A stretch of DNA of 64,000 bases from Pseudomonas asturiensis (GCF_900143095.1 NZ_FRDA01000018.1:59982-123981), one strand, 5' to 3'; numbered from the stretch's first letter, positions 17,003-25,447 are shown. Notes: a model not told the origin generated them from the letters alone. Translations and numbers: made by a program.

Positions 17003-17833
17003 TTACTGGTGTTGCGCCTGCCCCTGAACGCGGGCTTTGGTCTTGGGCACGCTGACCACAGGTGACACCACCACTTTGGCGTGCATCTGTTCTGCCCCGC
17101 CACCGCGCCGCATGCCACGCACCGGACAGGCATCCAGATAGTCCAGACCGACTGCCAGCTTCAGATGGCGCTCAGGAATGGCCAACTGGTTGGTCACGTC
17201 AAAGCTGTACCACGCATCATCGATCCAGGCCTCGGCCCACGCATGGCTGGACAAATGATCGCTGTCCTCGCTGCACAGGTAGCCCGAGACATACCGCGCC
17301 GGTACACCCAGGGTTCGAGCACAGGCCAGAAACGCGTGAGTGTGGTCCTGACAGACCCCGGAACGCCCGGCAAAAGCCTTGGCCGCACTGGTGTCGACTT
17401 CCGTCGCGCCCTGCGTGTAAGTCATGTGCTGGTTCAGCGCCTGCATCAGGTCGATCAACGCGCTGCGATCGATACGCTTGCCACACTGCGTAGCCGCGAA
17501 GCTGCGAATGGCCTCGTCAGGTTCGGTCAGACGCGTTACGCGCAAGAACGGCAAGGGTGATTGGCTTTCATGCTCGGCCTCGCAGGTCGCGTCGATCTCC
17601 ACTTGTCCACGGGCACCGATGATGATGGCCTTGTGCGGCTCTTCAAGACTCAAGACATGCAGAATGTTGCCGAACGGATCGACCTGCGCACGCACTGCGC
17701 GCGGTAGGGTCAACTGCCAGCTGAGCACCTTCTGGCGCTCGCTGTCGTGAGGTGTCAGACGCAGATACTGGATACTGGAACGCACCTGATCATCGTAGTG
17801 ATAGGTGGTTTCGTGGCTAATTGAGAGTCTCAT
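17003..17833 (-). CDS. Transglutaminase-like protease of the CP-ATP-grasp/alpha-E operon
   Basis: A 276-residue protein with the bacterial transglutaminase N-terminal domain (MRLSISHETTYHYDDQVRSS) and a transglutaminase core. The triad is visible as Cys in RSGVCQDHTHAF (about 160), His in SSHAWAEAWI (about 198) and Asp in SFDVTNQ. Such enzymes usually act as cysteine peptidases or amidases. The start overlaps the stop of the alpha-E gene by 4 bases (17830-17833), so the two are translationally coupled. It is the last gene of the three-gene operon. Iyer and Aravind's group proposed that such operons make or trim a peptide; the product is not known. Confidence 0.92.
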   Translation of the reverse strand: MRLSISHETTYHYDDQVRSSIQYLRLTPHDSERQKVLSWQLTLPRAVRAQVDPFGNILHVLSLEEPHKAIIIGARGQVEIDATCEAEHESQSPLPFLRVTRLTEPDEAIRSFAATQCGKRIDRSALIDLMQALNQHMTYTQGATEVDTSAAKAFAGRSGVCQDHTHAFLACARTLGVPARYVSGYLCSEDSDHLSSHAWAEAWIDDAWYSFDVTNQLAIPERHLKLAVGLDYLDACPVRGMRRGGGAEQMHAKVVVSPVVSVPKTKARVQGQAQHQ

Positions 17834-18789
17834 GCAGCCTCCAGGTACGAAATGTGGATAGCATCACCCAGTTGGGCCAGCATCGGGATGAATTCGTTCA
17901 ACCACTCATGCAGACCTTCATCCAGGATCTGGTCGATACTGGTGTAGCGCAGTCGTGCGTCCATCTCGGCGGCCATGCGCTGTGCAGGCCTGCCGTTGAC
18001 ACCCGGCAGGCTGGCCAGAATCAGGTCCATCTCTTCCAGGCATGCACGCAACGAACGCGGAATGTCGGCGCGCAACAGCAGCAGCTCGGCAACCTGTCGG
18101 GCGCCCGGTGCGTCACGGTAGACTTCGGTGTACGCCTCGAACGACGACAGCGCACGTAACAACGCACTCCACTGGTAGTAACCGGCGGCGGAACTGTCTG
18201 CCGCCGCATTGGCCTGAGGGCCGCGCAGTTCGAGCATTTCATAGCGTGCGTCGAGCATGCGCATGGTGTTGTCGGCGCGCTCGATGAATGTCCCCAGACG
18301 AATGAAACGGAACGCATCGTTACGCATGATGGTGCCGTACGTTGCGCCGCGAAACAGGTGCGAGCGCTCCTTGACCCATTCACAGAAACGGCTCATGCCG
18401 TAGCGCGTCAGGCCCTGCTGCGCGATACCACGAATTTCAAGCCACGTGGAGTTGATGTTCTCCCACATGTCGGCCGTGATCCGGCCGCGCACGGCGTGAG
18501 CACTGGCCCGTGCCGCACCCAGACAGCTATAGATGCTGGCCGGGTTACTCGCGTCCAGCGCAAAGAAATGCAGCATGCGTTCGGCGTGCAATTCGCCATG
18601 ACGCTCGATGTAGGTTTCCAGCGTACCGGTGATCAACAGCGGCATGGCTATTTCATCCAGCCCGTCGCCGCGCCCGTCCTGGGGCATCAACGACAGCGAA
18701 TAGCTCACGTCCAGCATTCGGGCGAGGTTCTCCGCTCGCTCCAGGTAACGCGACATCCAGAAAAGATCCGAGGCAGTTCTACTTAACAT
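17830..18789 (-). CDS. Alpha-E domain protein (DUF403)
   Basis: A 319-residue, all-alpha protein of the alpha-E family, recognisable by SDLFWMSRYLERAENLARML at the N-terminus and RADNTMRMLDARYEML in the middle. The biochemical role is unknown. The family occurs almost always beside a circularly permuted ATP-grasp and a transglutaminase, as here. It starts 13 bases after the ATP-grasp stop and overlaps the transglutaminase start by 4 bases. It has no signal peptide, so it is presumably a cytoplasmic partner of the ATP-grasp. Confidence 0.93.
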   Translation of the reverse strand: MLSRTASDLFWMSRYLERAENLARMLDVSYSLSLMPQDGRGDGLDEIAMPLLITGTLETYIERHGELHAERMLHFFALDASNPASIYSCLGAARASAHAVRGRITADMWENINSTWLEIRGIAQQGLTRYGMSRFCEWVKERSHLFRGATYGTIMRNDAFRFIRLGTFIERADNTMRMLDARYEMLELRGPQANAAADSSAAGYYQWSALLRALSSFEAYTEVYRDAPGARQVAELLLLRADIPRSLRACLEEMDLILASLPGVNGRPAQRMAAEMDARLRYTSIDQILDEGLHEWLNEFIPMLAQLGDAIHISYLEAA

Positions 18790-18801
18790 TGGCAGGCATC
18801 C

Positions 18802-20211
18802 TTAATCCTCGACCACCCAGGTGTCTTTGGTTCCGCCACCTTGCGACGAATTCACCACCAGCGAACCTTCACGCAAGGCCACTCGGGTAAGGCCGCCGGG
18901 GACAACGCGGGTTTCGCGACCGGACAGAACAAAGGGGCGCAGATCGATGTGGCGCGGGGCGATGCCGTTCTCGACAAACGTCGGACAGGTCGACAGGCAC
19001 AAGGTGGGTTGAGCGATGTACGCATGCGGCTTGGCTTTGAGACGTGCCCGGAAGGCTTCGATCTCGGCGGCCGTGGCGGCAGGACCGACCAGCATCCCGT
19101 AGCCGCCCGACCCTTGGGTTTCCTTGACGACAAGGTCCTTCAGATTGGCCAGCACGTGGGACAGCTCTTCAGGCTTGCGGCATTGCCAGGTGGGTACGTT
19201 CTTGAGAATCGGCTCTTCGTCCAGGTAGAAACGAATCATGTCGGTGACATACGGGTACACCGACTTGTCGTCCGCGACGCCGGTGCCGATGGCGTTGGCC
19301 AGCACCACATTGCCGGAACGATACGCCGCCAGCAGGCCGGGCACACCCAGCATCGAATCCGGGTTGAAGGCCAGCGGATCGAGGAACGCATCGTCCAGGC
19401 GACGGTAGATCACATCCACGGCTTTCGGGCCATCGGTGGTGCGCATGAAGACGCGATCATCACGCACGAACAGGTCGGCACCTTCCACCAGCTCGACCCC
19501 CATCTCGCGTGCCAGAAAGGCGTGCTCGAAGAAGGCACTGTTGAAACGGCCAGGCGTGAGTACCACCACGCTCGGGTTGTCCAATGGGCTGGAGCTTTTG
19601 AGCGTATCGAGCAGCAGGTTCGGGTAGTGATCGATCGGTGCGATGCGTTGTGCCGCGAACAGCTCGGGGAACAGGCGCATCATCATCTTGCGATCTTCGA
19701 GCATGTAGCTCACGCCACTGGGCGTACGAAGATTGTCTTCCAGCACGTAATACGTGCCGTCGCCATCGCGGACCAGATCGACGCCGGAGATGTGCGAGTA
19801 CAGGTCACGGTGCAGGTTCAGGCCTTGCATCGCCAGCTGATATTGCTCATTGGCCAGCACTTGCTCGGCAGGAATGATTCCGGCCTTGATGATGCGCTGA
19901 TCGTGATAGAGGTCAGCAAGAAACATGTTCAGCGCTTTGACGCGCTGGATGCAGCCGCGCTCTACAACCCGCCATTCGCTGGCCGGGATACTGCGCGGGA
20001 TGGTATCGAACGGAATGAGCCGCTCGGTGCCCTGCTCGTCACCATAGAGCGTGAACGTGATCCCGGCACGATGAAACAGTAAATCGGCTTCACGCCTGCG
20101 TTGAGCCAGAAGCTCAGGGGGCGTATCGCCTAACCACCGGGCAAATTCCCGGTAGTGCGGGCGGACCAGACCGCCAGCGTCGTACATCTCGTCATAAAAG
20201 GTGCGGATCAT
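18802..20211 (-). CDS. Circularly permuted type 2 ATP-grasp protein
   Basis: A 469-residue member of the circularly permuted ATP-grasp family, predicted to ligate an amine to a carboxylate with ATP. Family marks are the N-terminal FYDEMYDAGGLVRPHY, the block VVLTPGRFNSAFFEHAFLAR, the Gly-rich loop VVKETQGSGGYGMLVGP, and the C-terminal RVALREGSLVVNSSQGGG. AAGGAGTACGGC precedes ATG 20211. It is the first gene of the operon with alpha-E and transglutaminase. No carrier protein or obvious peptide substrate is encoded nearby, so the substrate is open. Confidence 0.93.
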   Translation of the reverse strand: MIRTFYDEMYDAGGLVRPHYREFARWLGDTPPELLAQRRREADLLFHRAGITFTLYGDEQGTERLIPFDTIPRSIPASEWRVVERGCIQRVKALNMFLADLYHDQRIIKAGIIPAEQVLANEQYQLAMQGLNLHRDLYSHISGVDLVRDGDGTYYVLEDNLRTPSGVSYMLEDRKMMMRLFPELFAAQRIAPIDHYPNLLLDTLKSSSPLDNPSVVVLTPGRFNSAFFEHAFLAREMGVELVEGADLFVRDDRVFMRTTDGPKAVDVIYRRLDDAFLDPLAFNPDSMLGVPGLLAAYRSGNVVLANAIGTGVADDKSVYPYVTDMIRFYLDEEPILKNVPTWQCRKPEELSHVLANLKDLVVKETQGSGGYGMLVGPAATAAEIEAFRARLKAKPHAYIAQPTLCLSTCPTFVENGIAPRHIDLRPFVLSGRETRVVPGGLTRVALREGSLVVNSSQGGGTKDTWVVED

Positions 20212-20419
20212 GCCGTACTCCTTGTCACCATGGACACCTTAGGCTTCGCAAGGCCCGTGCCACCGGCATAAACGCTTGAATATCAATAAGTTAGATATAC
20301 ATCTGACGATCTGCGCACCATTCCTGTGCACTAAACGCCCCAGCTACTTCTCCTACGCCTCATTCGGAAGCGTCATTCAACCGTGAAATCTATGATCAGC
20401 ATAGTCAGAGTTGATTTCC

Positions 20420-20576
20420 GGTGGCGATATTAGTTCGCCATAATCGCCAGCAACCGAGCAAACAGGGCATCAAACGTCACTTTTGCCCCGCCCCTTATTT
20501 TTCAGCGAGCGCGATCCACCTGACACGTTCCTGACCTGACTTCCCTTTGAGCCACTCTCTTGAGTGGCTTTTTTTT
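20420..20576 (+). ncRNA. Candidate small RNA ending at an orphan terminator
   Basis: The 3' end is set by the terminator (20550-20576). Upstream, GGCGAT (20423-20428) pairs with ATCGCC (20443-20448), giving a possible hairpin. The 5' end is a guess because I found no good promoter. There is no start codon with ribosome binding site on this strand. I do not recognise it as RsmY, RsmZ, CrcZ, PrrF or 6S. Confidence 0.35.
20550..20576 (+). terminator. Orphan Rho-independent terminator
   Basis: An 8-bp stem (AGCCACTC/GAGTGGCT) with a 4-base loop is followed by a run of eight T. It works only on the plus strand, where no gene lies upstream for more than 3 kb. Confidence 0.85.
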
Positions 20577-20786
20577 GCGCATGGAAATGTTTTCGAGAAA
20601 AGGCCTGCGCTCGGCCAACGGAACATGTTCTATGAGATACACGCCTTCCACGTTTCTGTGTTGAGGGTGAGACAGCACGTTCTCATGGACCCGGGAAGCC
20701 ATCGAACCACCCCCGAAACAAGACCGGCCGACCCGGCGTTTTTTTCCAGGTCGACCGGTCAGTGCTCATGCTTCAGTGACAGCGGA

Positions 20787-21128
20787 TCAGGCGTGCAGCC
20801 TTCTGATTTCCTGGGTCACACCCCAGCCTTCAACCTCCCCGTCCATTGGCGAAATAACGCTTTGAAAGTCCTGTTCGAAATCACCGATGCCGTCGTAAGT
20901 GGCGTACATCACCTTGCTCAACTGCAAATGCCAGGCACCGTCGTCGCGCACGTTGATCTGGGTGTTGAGGGATTCTCCGCGAAATTGCTCAGCAGCCTGC
21001 CGTGCCCGGTCCTCGTCGGGGAAAATGGCATAGAACTCGATGGGATGGATGCGTGCGAAGTCAAAACCGCCTTCTTTCATGCGGCGCAGTACGTTACTGC
21101 TGATGTCCTCTTGATAGGCTGTGCTCAT
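20787..21128 (-). CDS. rraB: RraB-family ribonuclease E inhibitor
   Basis: A 113-residue protein of the RraB family, which binds RNase E and modulates RNA decay in Escherichia coli. Typical segments are ISSNVLRRMKEGGFDFARIHPIEF at the N-terminus, split around FAIFPDEDRARQAAEQFRGE-like sequence, then MYATYDGIGDFE and VEGWG near the end. A GGAGGACGTTTC leader precedes ATG 21128. It is cytoplasmic and monocistronic. The family call is good, but regulation of Pseudomonas RNase E by it is inference. Confidence 0.83.
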   Translation of the reverse strand: MSTAYQEDISSNVLRRMKEGGFDFARIHPIEFYAIFPDEDRARQAAEQFRGESLNTQINVRDDGAWHLQLSKVMYATYDGIGDFEQDFQSVISPMDGEVEGWGVTQEIRRLHA

Positions 21129-21368
21129 GAAACGTCCTCCTATTCAACGATAGATAGAGTTTCAACTCTTCCAGAGCGATCCCGTGATCCGGGATCGCCG
21201 CACGACAGATACTCCGGCGTGAGGAATCAAGCATGTAGCTGACCGAACCTTGAACAGGTCGGAGATGGACGTGTGTCAGAGGCCGCTTTCACGGCCTCGT
21301 TTGCAGAGTAGACCCATTGCGAGGTCATTGCCAAGTGGTTGGCGCATCAAGATTTTTTGAGCAGCGGG

Positions 21369-21605
21369 TCAGCTCATTTCTGTAATGGAAATGATTTGCA
21401 CACTGTTATGGTCCTTGAGCGTCTTGACGGTCGGCTGATCGGTCCGGCCCTCAAGGTCATTGAGATCCAACTCATCCGTGACCGGATACAAATCCTTGCG
21501 CAGCAGGCGCGCGGCGTCTTCGTCGCTGGGACGCTCCTGCCATTGCACCTCACGGCGTTGCTGCACGCCATCCTTGTCCAGATACAAAATGGCCCACTGT
21601 TTCAT
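21369..21605 (-). CDS. Small hypothetical protein (78 aa) behind a leader hairpin
   Basis: A 78-residue cytoplasmic protein starting MKQWAILYLDKDGVQQRREV. I recognise no domain. ATG 21605 is set by GGAGG directly upstream. An imperfect 18-bp stem (21614-21654) ends within the first two G of this Shine-Dalgarno in the transcript. This could limit translation (see the separate entry). Neighbours on both sides are monocistronic minus-strand genes. Confidence 0.72.
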   Translation of the reverse strand: MKQWAILYLDKDGVQQRREVQWQERPSDEDAARLLRKDLYPVTDELDLNDLEGRTDQPTVKTLKDHNSVQIISITEMS

Positions 21606-21613
21606 CAATGCCT

Positions 21614-21654
21614 CCAGAGTAGGCAAGCCAGGCACTCTGGCTTACCTACTCTGG
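21614..21654 (-). promoter_or_regulatory. Long hairpin touching the ribosome binding site of the 78-aa gene
   Basis: 21614-21631 pairs with 21637-21654 in 17 of 18 positions (one mismatch) around a 5-base loop. In the minus-strand mRNA the 3' edge of the stem includes the first two G of the GGAGG ribosome binding site. There is no U-tract, so it is not a terminator. It may be a translational switch, a processing site or a transcription-factor palindrome. Confidence 0.55.
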
Positions 21655-21714
21655 ACCCATTGCCAGCGGCATTCGTTCCAATGAATTGCGTCCTGAAACA
21701 GCCTCACACGGGCA

Positions 21715-21749
21715 AGAAAAAAGGCCCTCGCAGTCAATGCCGAGGGCCT
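21715..21749 (-). terminator. Rho-independent terminator of the LTA-synthase-like gene
   Basis: A 9-bp stem (AGGCCCTCG/CGAGGGCCT) is followed on the minus strand by six T. A second hairpin lies just upstream at 21778-21805. Confidence 0.85.
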
Positions 21750-21777
21750 CTCTTCTCACTGAAACGATCAACCCGAC

Positions 21778-21805
21778 GCCTTGCCCGGCAGTCACCGGGC
21801 AAGGC
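21778..21805 (-). terminator. Stem-loop directly after the LTA-synthase-like gene
   Basis: A perfect 11-bp stem (GCCTTGCCCGG/CCGGGCAAGGC) with a 6-base loop starts 8 bases after the stop codon. It has no U-tract and probably protects the mRNA 3' end ahead of the true terminator. Confidence 0.55.
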
Positions 21806-21813
21806 TGCAGGTA

Positions 21814-23907
21814 TCAGTTTCTGTTCTTGCTTGCCTCAACGCCTGCCGTGTTGTCCAGCAGGCTCTTGGTAGCGGTCTGCAGGAAGCTTTCCAGCTTGCG
21901 CTTGAGCTCCGCAGTATCCGGCGCGTCAGGCACTTCTTCGGCGTGCGGTTTGGCACCCAGCGTGTAGGTCAGCAGCTTGGCTGGCATTTCGGTCGGCTCG
22001 ATCAGGATGCGATTGCCATTGATGATCGCCACCACCTGCTCACTGCCCGACGGCTTGATGACACCAAAGCCCTTGTCGCCTTCCGGCAGGTTGAGCAGGT
22101 CGCGTCCCCAGCACTGGTTGCGCGTCACGCCACCCAGACGACCCATGATGGTCGGTACGACGTCGACCTGGGTCCCCACGATGCTGCTGCGCTGGCCGAA
22201 CTTTTCCTGCATACCCGGGGCGATCAGGAGCAGAGGCACGTTGAAGCGCCCCAGGTCCATTTCAGTCAGCTGTTTGTTGTTGCCGAAACCATGGTCACCC
22301 AGCACCACAAACAGGGTGTTCTTGTAGTAAGGCTCTTTCTTGGCTTTCTCGAAGAACTGGCCCAGGGCCCAGTCGGAATAGCGCATGGCCGTCAAATGCT
22401 CGTCCAGCGAACCATGCCCGGTTACGCGCTCGACCGGCAGGTTCTCCGGCAGTGCATAAGGCGTGTGGTTGGACAGGGTCTGCAGCAGCGCATAGAACGG
22501 CTTGCCGTTCTGACGCGCCTTGAGCTCTTCAGCGCCACGGTCGAACATGTCCTGATCGGACACGCCCCACGTCGGGTCGGAGAACACCGGATTGACGAAG
22601 TCTTCACGACCCACAAAGTTGGTCATGCCCTGGTTGCTGAAGAAGCCCGACTGGTTGTCCCACGCGAAGTTGCCGTTGTACACATAGACGTCGTCGTAGT
22701 TACGACCTGTGCTCAGCAGCTGTGGCAGACCCGACAGCTTGTGGCTGCCTTCCGGGGTCTGCATCAGGTATTCGAAACCTGGCAGGTTCGGGAAGCAGGC
22801 CATGGTCGCGAACATCCCCTGGTGGGTGTGCGTGCCGTTGGAGAAGAAATGATCGAACAGCAAGCCTTCCTTGGACAGCCTGTCGAAGTTCGGCGTGATG
22901 TTGGCCTCGCTGCCCAGCGCTCCGACCGAGTGACCCGCAAAGCTTTCCATCAGGATCACGACCACGTTGCGGATCGGCAACGTGTTTTCCGCGGGCGGCG
23001 TGAAGTCACGACGAACGGCGGCGATGTCCGGCTCGACCAGCTTGTCGTGAGAGGTCAGCAGCATGTCACGCACGGTCTGCTGGGCGTCGGCCTGAGGCAG
23101 CGTGGATTTCCAGATATTGTCGCGGTCCTCGGACATGCGGCTCTTGGCAGCCGTGATCAAGGTCAGCGTGCCATTGAGGCCCAACTGGTTGGCGAAATTC
23201 GATTCGGTGGTGTACGCATCTCCCCAGCGCAGGGGCGGACCCTGGCGCAGGGTGCCACGGGCACAGATAACCGCAACGATCAGAACCAGAAAGAACACAC
23301 CCACACGCATGTACCACGGCGCGATGGCGCGAGTGCCCACGCTTGTGCCCGACACTGCATGACGCGGGCGCGTGGCACGGTCGATGCCTTTGAATACCAG
23401 GCTCAACAGCCAGGTGACCACGGCCCAGGCCAGCAGGTAACGCACGACCGGGAAGCCGTACCACAACATGCTCAGGACGGTTTTCGGGTCTTCTTTCACG
23501 TACTGGAACACCAGGCCGTTCAGGCGCTGGTGAAACTCACGGTAGAAGTCCATCTCCATCAGGCCAAAGAACAGCGTGATGCTACCGACCAGGGTCAGCC
23601 AGAACCGGAAGAAACCGCGCGCCGCCATGGCCCGCGCGCTGAACAGGGCCAGCATCAACGGGATAAGCAGGTAAACCGTCAGGCGCAGGTCGAAACGCAT
23701 GCCGTTGAACAACGCTTCGATGAAGGTCGAGGCTGGCGTATCGCCGATCATCTCGCGGTTATAAACCAGCAGCCCGATACGCAGCAGCGTGTACATCACC
23801 ATCAGGGCCAGGCCACTGAGCAAGGTGTACGCCAGGTGCGATTTGACGGTGGGGTTTTGCAGGCGGGACAAGGCTTGCCGATGAATCTGGGCGTCCGTTT
23901 TGGCCAT
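21814..23907 (-). CDS. LTA synthase-family membrane sulfatase-fold transferase
   Basis: A 697-residue inner-membrane protein. About five transmembrane helices occupy the first 240 residues, followed by a periplasmic sulfatase-fold domain of the LtaS/OpgB type. Metal and catalytic residues are visible as Glu in VVVILMESFAGHS (about 320), a Thr in SNGTHTHQG (about 360) and Asp-His in VVLGDHGFGN (about 538). Gram-negative members move phosphoglycerol or phosphoethanolamine from phospholipid onto glycans; the acceptor here is unknown. It lies upstream of speE in coordinates, as its counterpart does near speE in P. aeruginosa, to my recall. Confidence 0.88.
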   Translation of the reverse strand: MAKTDAQIHRQALSRLQNPTVKSHLAYTLLSGLALMVMYTLLRIGLLVYNREMIGDTPASTFIEALFNGMRFDLRLTVYLLIPLMLALFSARAMAARGFFRFWLTLVGSITLFFGLMEMDFYREFHQRLNGLVFQYVKEDPKTVLSMLWYGFPVVRYLLAWAVVTWLLSLVFKGIDRATRPRHAVSGTSVGTRAIAPWYMRVGVFFLVLIVAVICARGTLRQGPPLRWGDAYTTESNFANQLGLNGTLTLITAAKSRMSEDRDNIWKSTLPQADAQQTVRDMLLTSHDKLVEPDIAAVRRDFTPPAENTLPIRNVVVILMESFAGHSVGALGSEANITPNFDRLSKEGLLFDHFFSNGTHTHQGMFATMACFPNLPGFEYLMQTPEGSHKLSGLPQLLSTGRNYDDVYVYNGNFAWDNQSGFFSNQGMTNFVGREDFVNPVFSDPTWGVSDQDMFDRGAEELKARQNGKPFYALLQTLSNHTPYALPENLPVERVTGHGSLDEHLTAMRYSDWALGQFFEKAKKEPYYKNTLFVVLGDHGFGNNKQLTEMDLGRFNVPLLLIAPGMQEKFGQRSSIVGTQVDVVPTIMGRLGGVTRNQCWGRDLLNLPEGDKGFGVIKPSGSEQVVAIINGNRILIEPTEMPAKLLTYTLGAKPHAEEVPDAPDTAELKRKLESFLQTATKSLLDNTAGVEASKNRN

Positions 23908-24144
23908 GGTTGTCAGGATCCGGTGGATTCAGGGTGGGTTCAGACGTGCGACACCGACGCTCCATCGTGTGGGCAGTCGGGTGCAAGGGGGGCAGATAGT
24001 ACTTGATCGCCAGGTGTTTGGCGCTCGTTCAGCGTGTCTCGTTCAGCGTCAGAAACCATCTGCAGGTTAAGCATCGCGCGCAATTCTGTGCCAGGAGGTG
24101 TGAAAATTTTGTCGCATCAAGCGCACAGGCAGCGGGGGCCGGAA

Positions 24145-24170
24145 CGTTTCAGGCGATCACGCCTGAAACG
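24145..24170 (-). terminator. Hairpin after speE
   Basis: A perfect 11-bp stem (CGTTTCAGGCG/CGCCTGAAACG) with a 4-base loop lies 25 bases after the speE stop on the minus strand. The U-tract is poor. Confidence 0.55.
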
Positions 24171-24194
24171 TCTTGCACAGCCTCTTTTCCGGTT

Positions 24195-25055
24195 TCAGTC
24201 GTTGCTGGGCTTGCTGATCGCCTGGAGTACGAACTGCGGCAACGCGAACGCGCCGATGTGCACCTCAGGGTTGTAGTAACGGGTCACGACGCCGCTGCCG
24301 GCGAAACGCTGACGCAGGGTTTCCAGCGGCAATTTGCGATAGGCCTTGTCGGTGGCCCCCCACGCAAAGGTCATGGCACCACCGATGTAGGTCGGCACCG
24401 CCGCCTGGTAGAAATGCCAGTCAGCGAACAAGCCTTTCATGCGCCCGGCGGTGGTCTGCACGCCGTCCAGTTGCATGAACGGCGTGCCGTTCTGGGTGAC
24501 CAGTATCCCGCCCTCGTTCAGGCAGCGGTGGCAGGCTTGATAGAAATTCTCCGAGAACAGCACCTCTCCAGGACCGATAGGGTCGGTGGAGTCAGAAATG
24601 ATCACGTCAAACTTTTCTTCGGTGGTTGCCACGAAGCGCATGCCGTCGTCGATCACCAGATTCAGACGTGAATCCTCGAAAGCGCCATTGGAGTGATTAG
24701 GCAGAAACTCCTTGCACATCTCGACCACGGTGCCATCGATCTCGACCATGGTGATGTGCTCGACCGTCGAGTGCTTGGCCACTTCACGAAGCATGCCGCC
24801 GTCGCCGCCGCCGATGATCAGTACGCGCTTGGCAGCACCGTGGGCCAGGATCGGCACGTGGGTGAGCATCTCGTGGTAGATAAACTCATCGGCCTCGGTG
24901 GTCTGGATAACACCATCGAGCGCCATGACACGGCCCATGCGCGGGTTCTGGAAAATCACCAGATGCTGATGCTCGGTGCGCACTTCATGAAGCATTTTTT
25001 CCATACGAAAGCGCTGGCCGTAGCCTTCGTATAACGTTTCCTGATAATCACTCAT
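24195..25055 (-). CDS. speE: Spermidine synthase (polyamine aminopropyltransferase)
   Basis: A 286-residue SpeE. It transfers aminopropyl from decarboxylated SAM to putrescine, producing spermidine and methylthioadenosine. Family motifs are QHLVIFQNPRMGRVMALDG, the SAM-binding VLIIGGGDGGMLREV (about 83), VEIDGTVVEMCKEF, and the acidic catalytic segment VIISDSTDPIGPGEVLF. Length is normal. AGGAGCTTATCC precedes ATG 25055. The methylthioadenosine it releases is the substrate of the salvage route that includes mtnB, mtnD and mtnC 5-7 kb away. speD is not adjacent. Confidence 0.96.
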   Translation of the reverse strand: MSDYQETLYEGYGQRFRMEKMLHEVRTEHQHLVIFQNPRMGRVMALDGVIQTTEADEFIYHEMLTHVPILAHGAAKRVLIIGGGDGGMLREVAKHSTVEHITMVEIDGTVVEMCKEFLPNHSNGAFEDSRLNLVIDDGMRFVATTEEKFDVIISDSTDPIGPGEVLFSENFYQACHRCLNEGGILVTQNGTPFMQLDGVQTTAGRMKGLFADWHFYQAAVPTYIGGAMTFAWGATDKAYRKLPLETLRQRFAGSGVVTRYYNPEVHIGAFALPQFVLQAISKPSND

Positions 25056-25200
25056 GGATAAGCTCCTGAAAAAGACAGATGACAGGACGGCCGGCCGCCC
25101 GCAACAAAGGCGCGCATTCTACGTCGCGGAACATGACAGGTCGAACCTCTCTACACTCAGCCTGACGTGCGAGCCCTTCAGACAGCTTCTCTGTAACGCA

Positions 25201-25236
25201 AAAAGCGCCTGATTACCCGTGTAATCAAGCGCTTTG
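25201..25236 (-). terminator. Rho-independent terminator of the 63-aa membrane gene
   Basis: AAAGCGC and TGATTAC pair with GTAATCA and GCGCTTT (one internal mismatch, 25203-25236). On the minus strand five T follow. Confidence 0.75.
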
Positions 25237-25255
25237 TGTCCAGCAACCCCAGGGG

Positions 25256-25447
25256 TCAGATACGCACGTTGCCACGCGGACCTGCAATCGCCCAGATGAT
25301 CAGGCCCAGTACAGGCAGCAGGACAATCAACAACACCCAGAGGATCTTAATGCCGGTTTCCGCACCGCTTTTAAGCACATTGATAATGGCCCAGATATCG
25401 AGCGCGAGGATGATCAAACCGACCAGACCGTTAAACGTGGAACCCAT
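25256..25447 (-). CDS. PLDc_N-like small membrane protein
   Basis: A 63-residue protein with two hydrophobic helices (FNGLVGLIILALDIWAIINVL and ILWVLLIVLLPVLGLIIWAI) followed by AGPRG. This is the phospholipase-D N-terminal membrane module occurring alone, common in Pseudomonas and of unknown function. The ATG is at 25447. It is monocistronic with its own terminator and divergent from the ZIP transporter. Confidence 0.85.
   Translation of the reverse strand: MGSTFNGLVGLIILALDIWAIINVLKSGAETGIKILWVLLIVLLPVLGLIIWAIAGPRGNVRI

Larger units (their letters stand above)
20212..20786. other. 575-base intergenic region; possible sRNA, no firm ORF
   Basis: It lies between the ATP-grasp operon and rraB, both on the minus strand. 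It holds the operon promoter region and a strong plus-strand terminator (20550-20576) with no plus-strand gene upstream. It also holds an inverted repeat at 20722-20733/20749-20760 (11 of 12 pairs) around a T-rich loop. A minus-strand frame of 66 codons (20502-20702) is antisense to the terminator, has only about 55% GC at third positions and matches nothing I know, so I do not call it. Confidence 0.6.

Noticed and set aside
20502..20702. Minus-strand frame of 66 codons upstream of rraB
   Set aside because: It reads through the antisense of a strong terminator (giving a Lys run), has only modest third-position GC and shows no recognisable domain. It cannot be excluded completely.
21781..24006. 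Open plus-strand frame of 741 codons antisense to the LTA-synthase-like gene
   Set aside because: It mirrors a well-supported gene with membrane and sulfatase motifs, has an unusual His/Gln/Arg-rich composition and no family resemblance. Long antisense frames are expected in GC-rich DNA.
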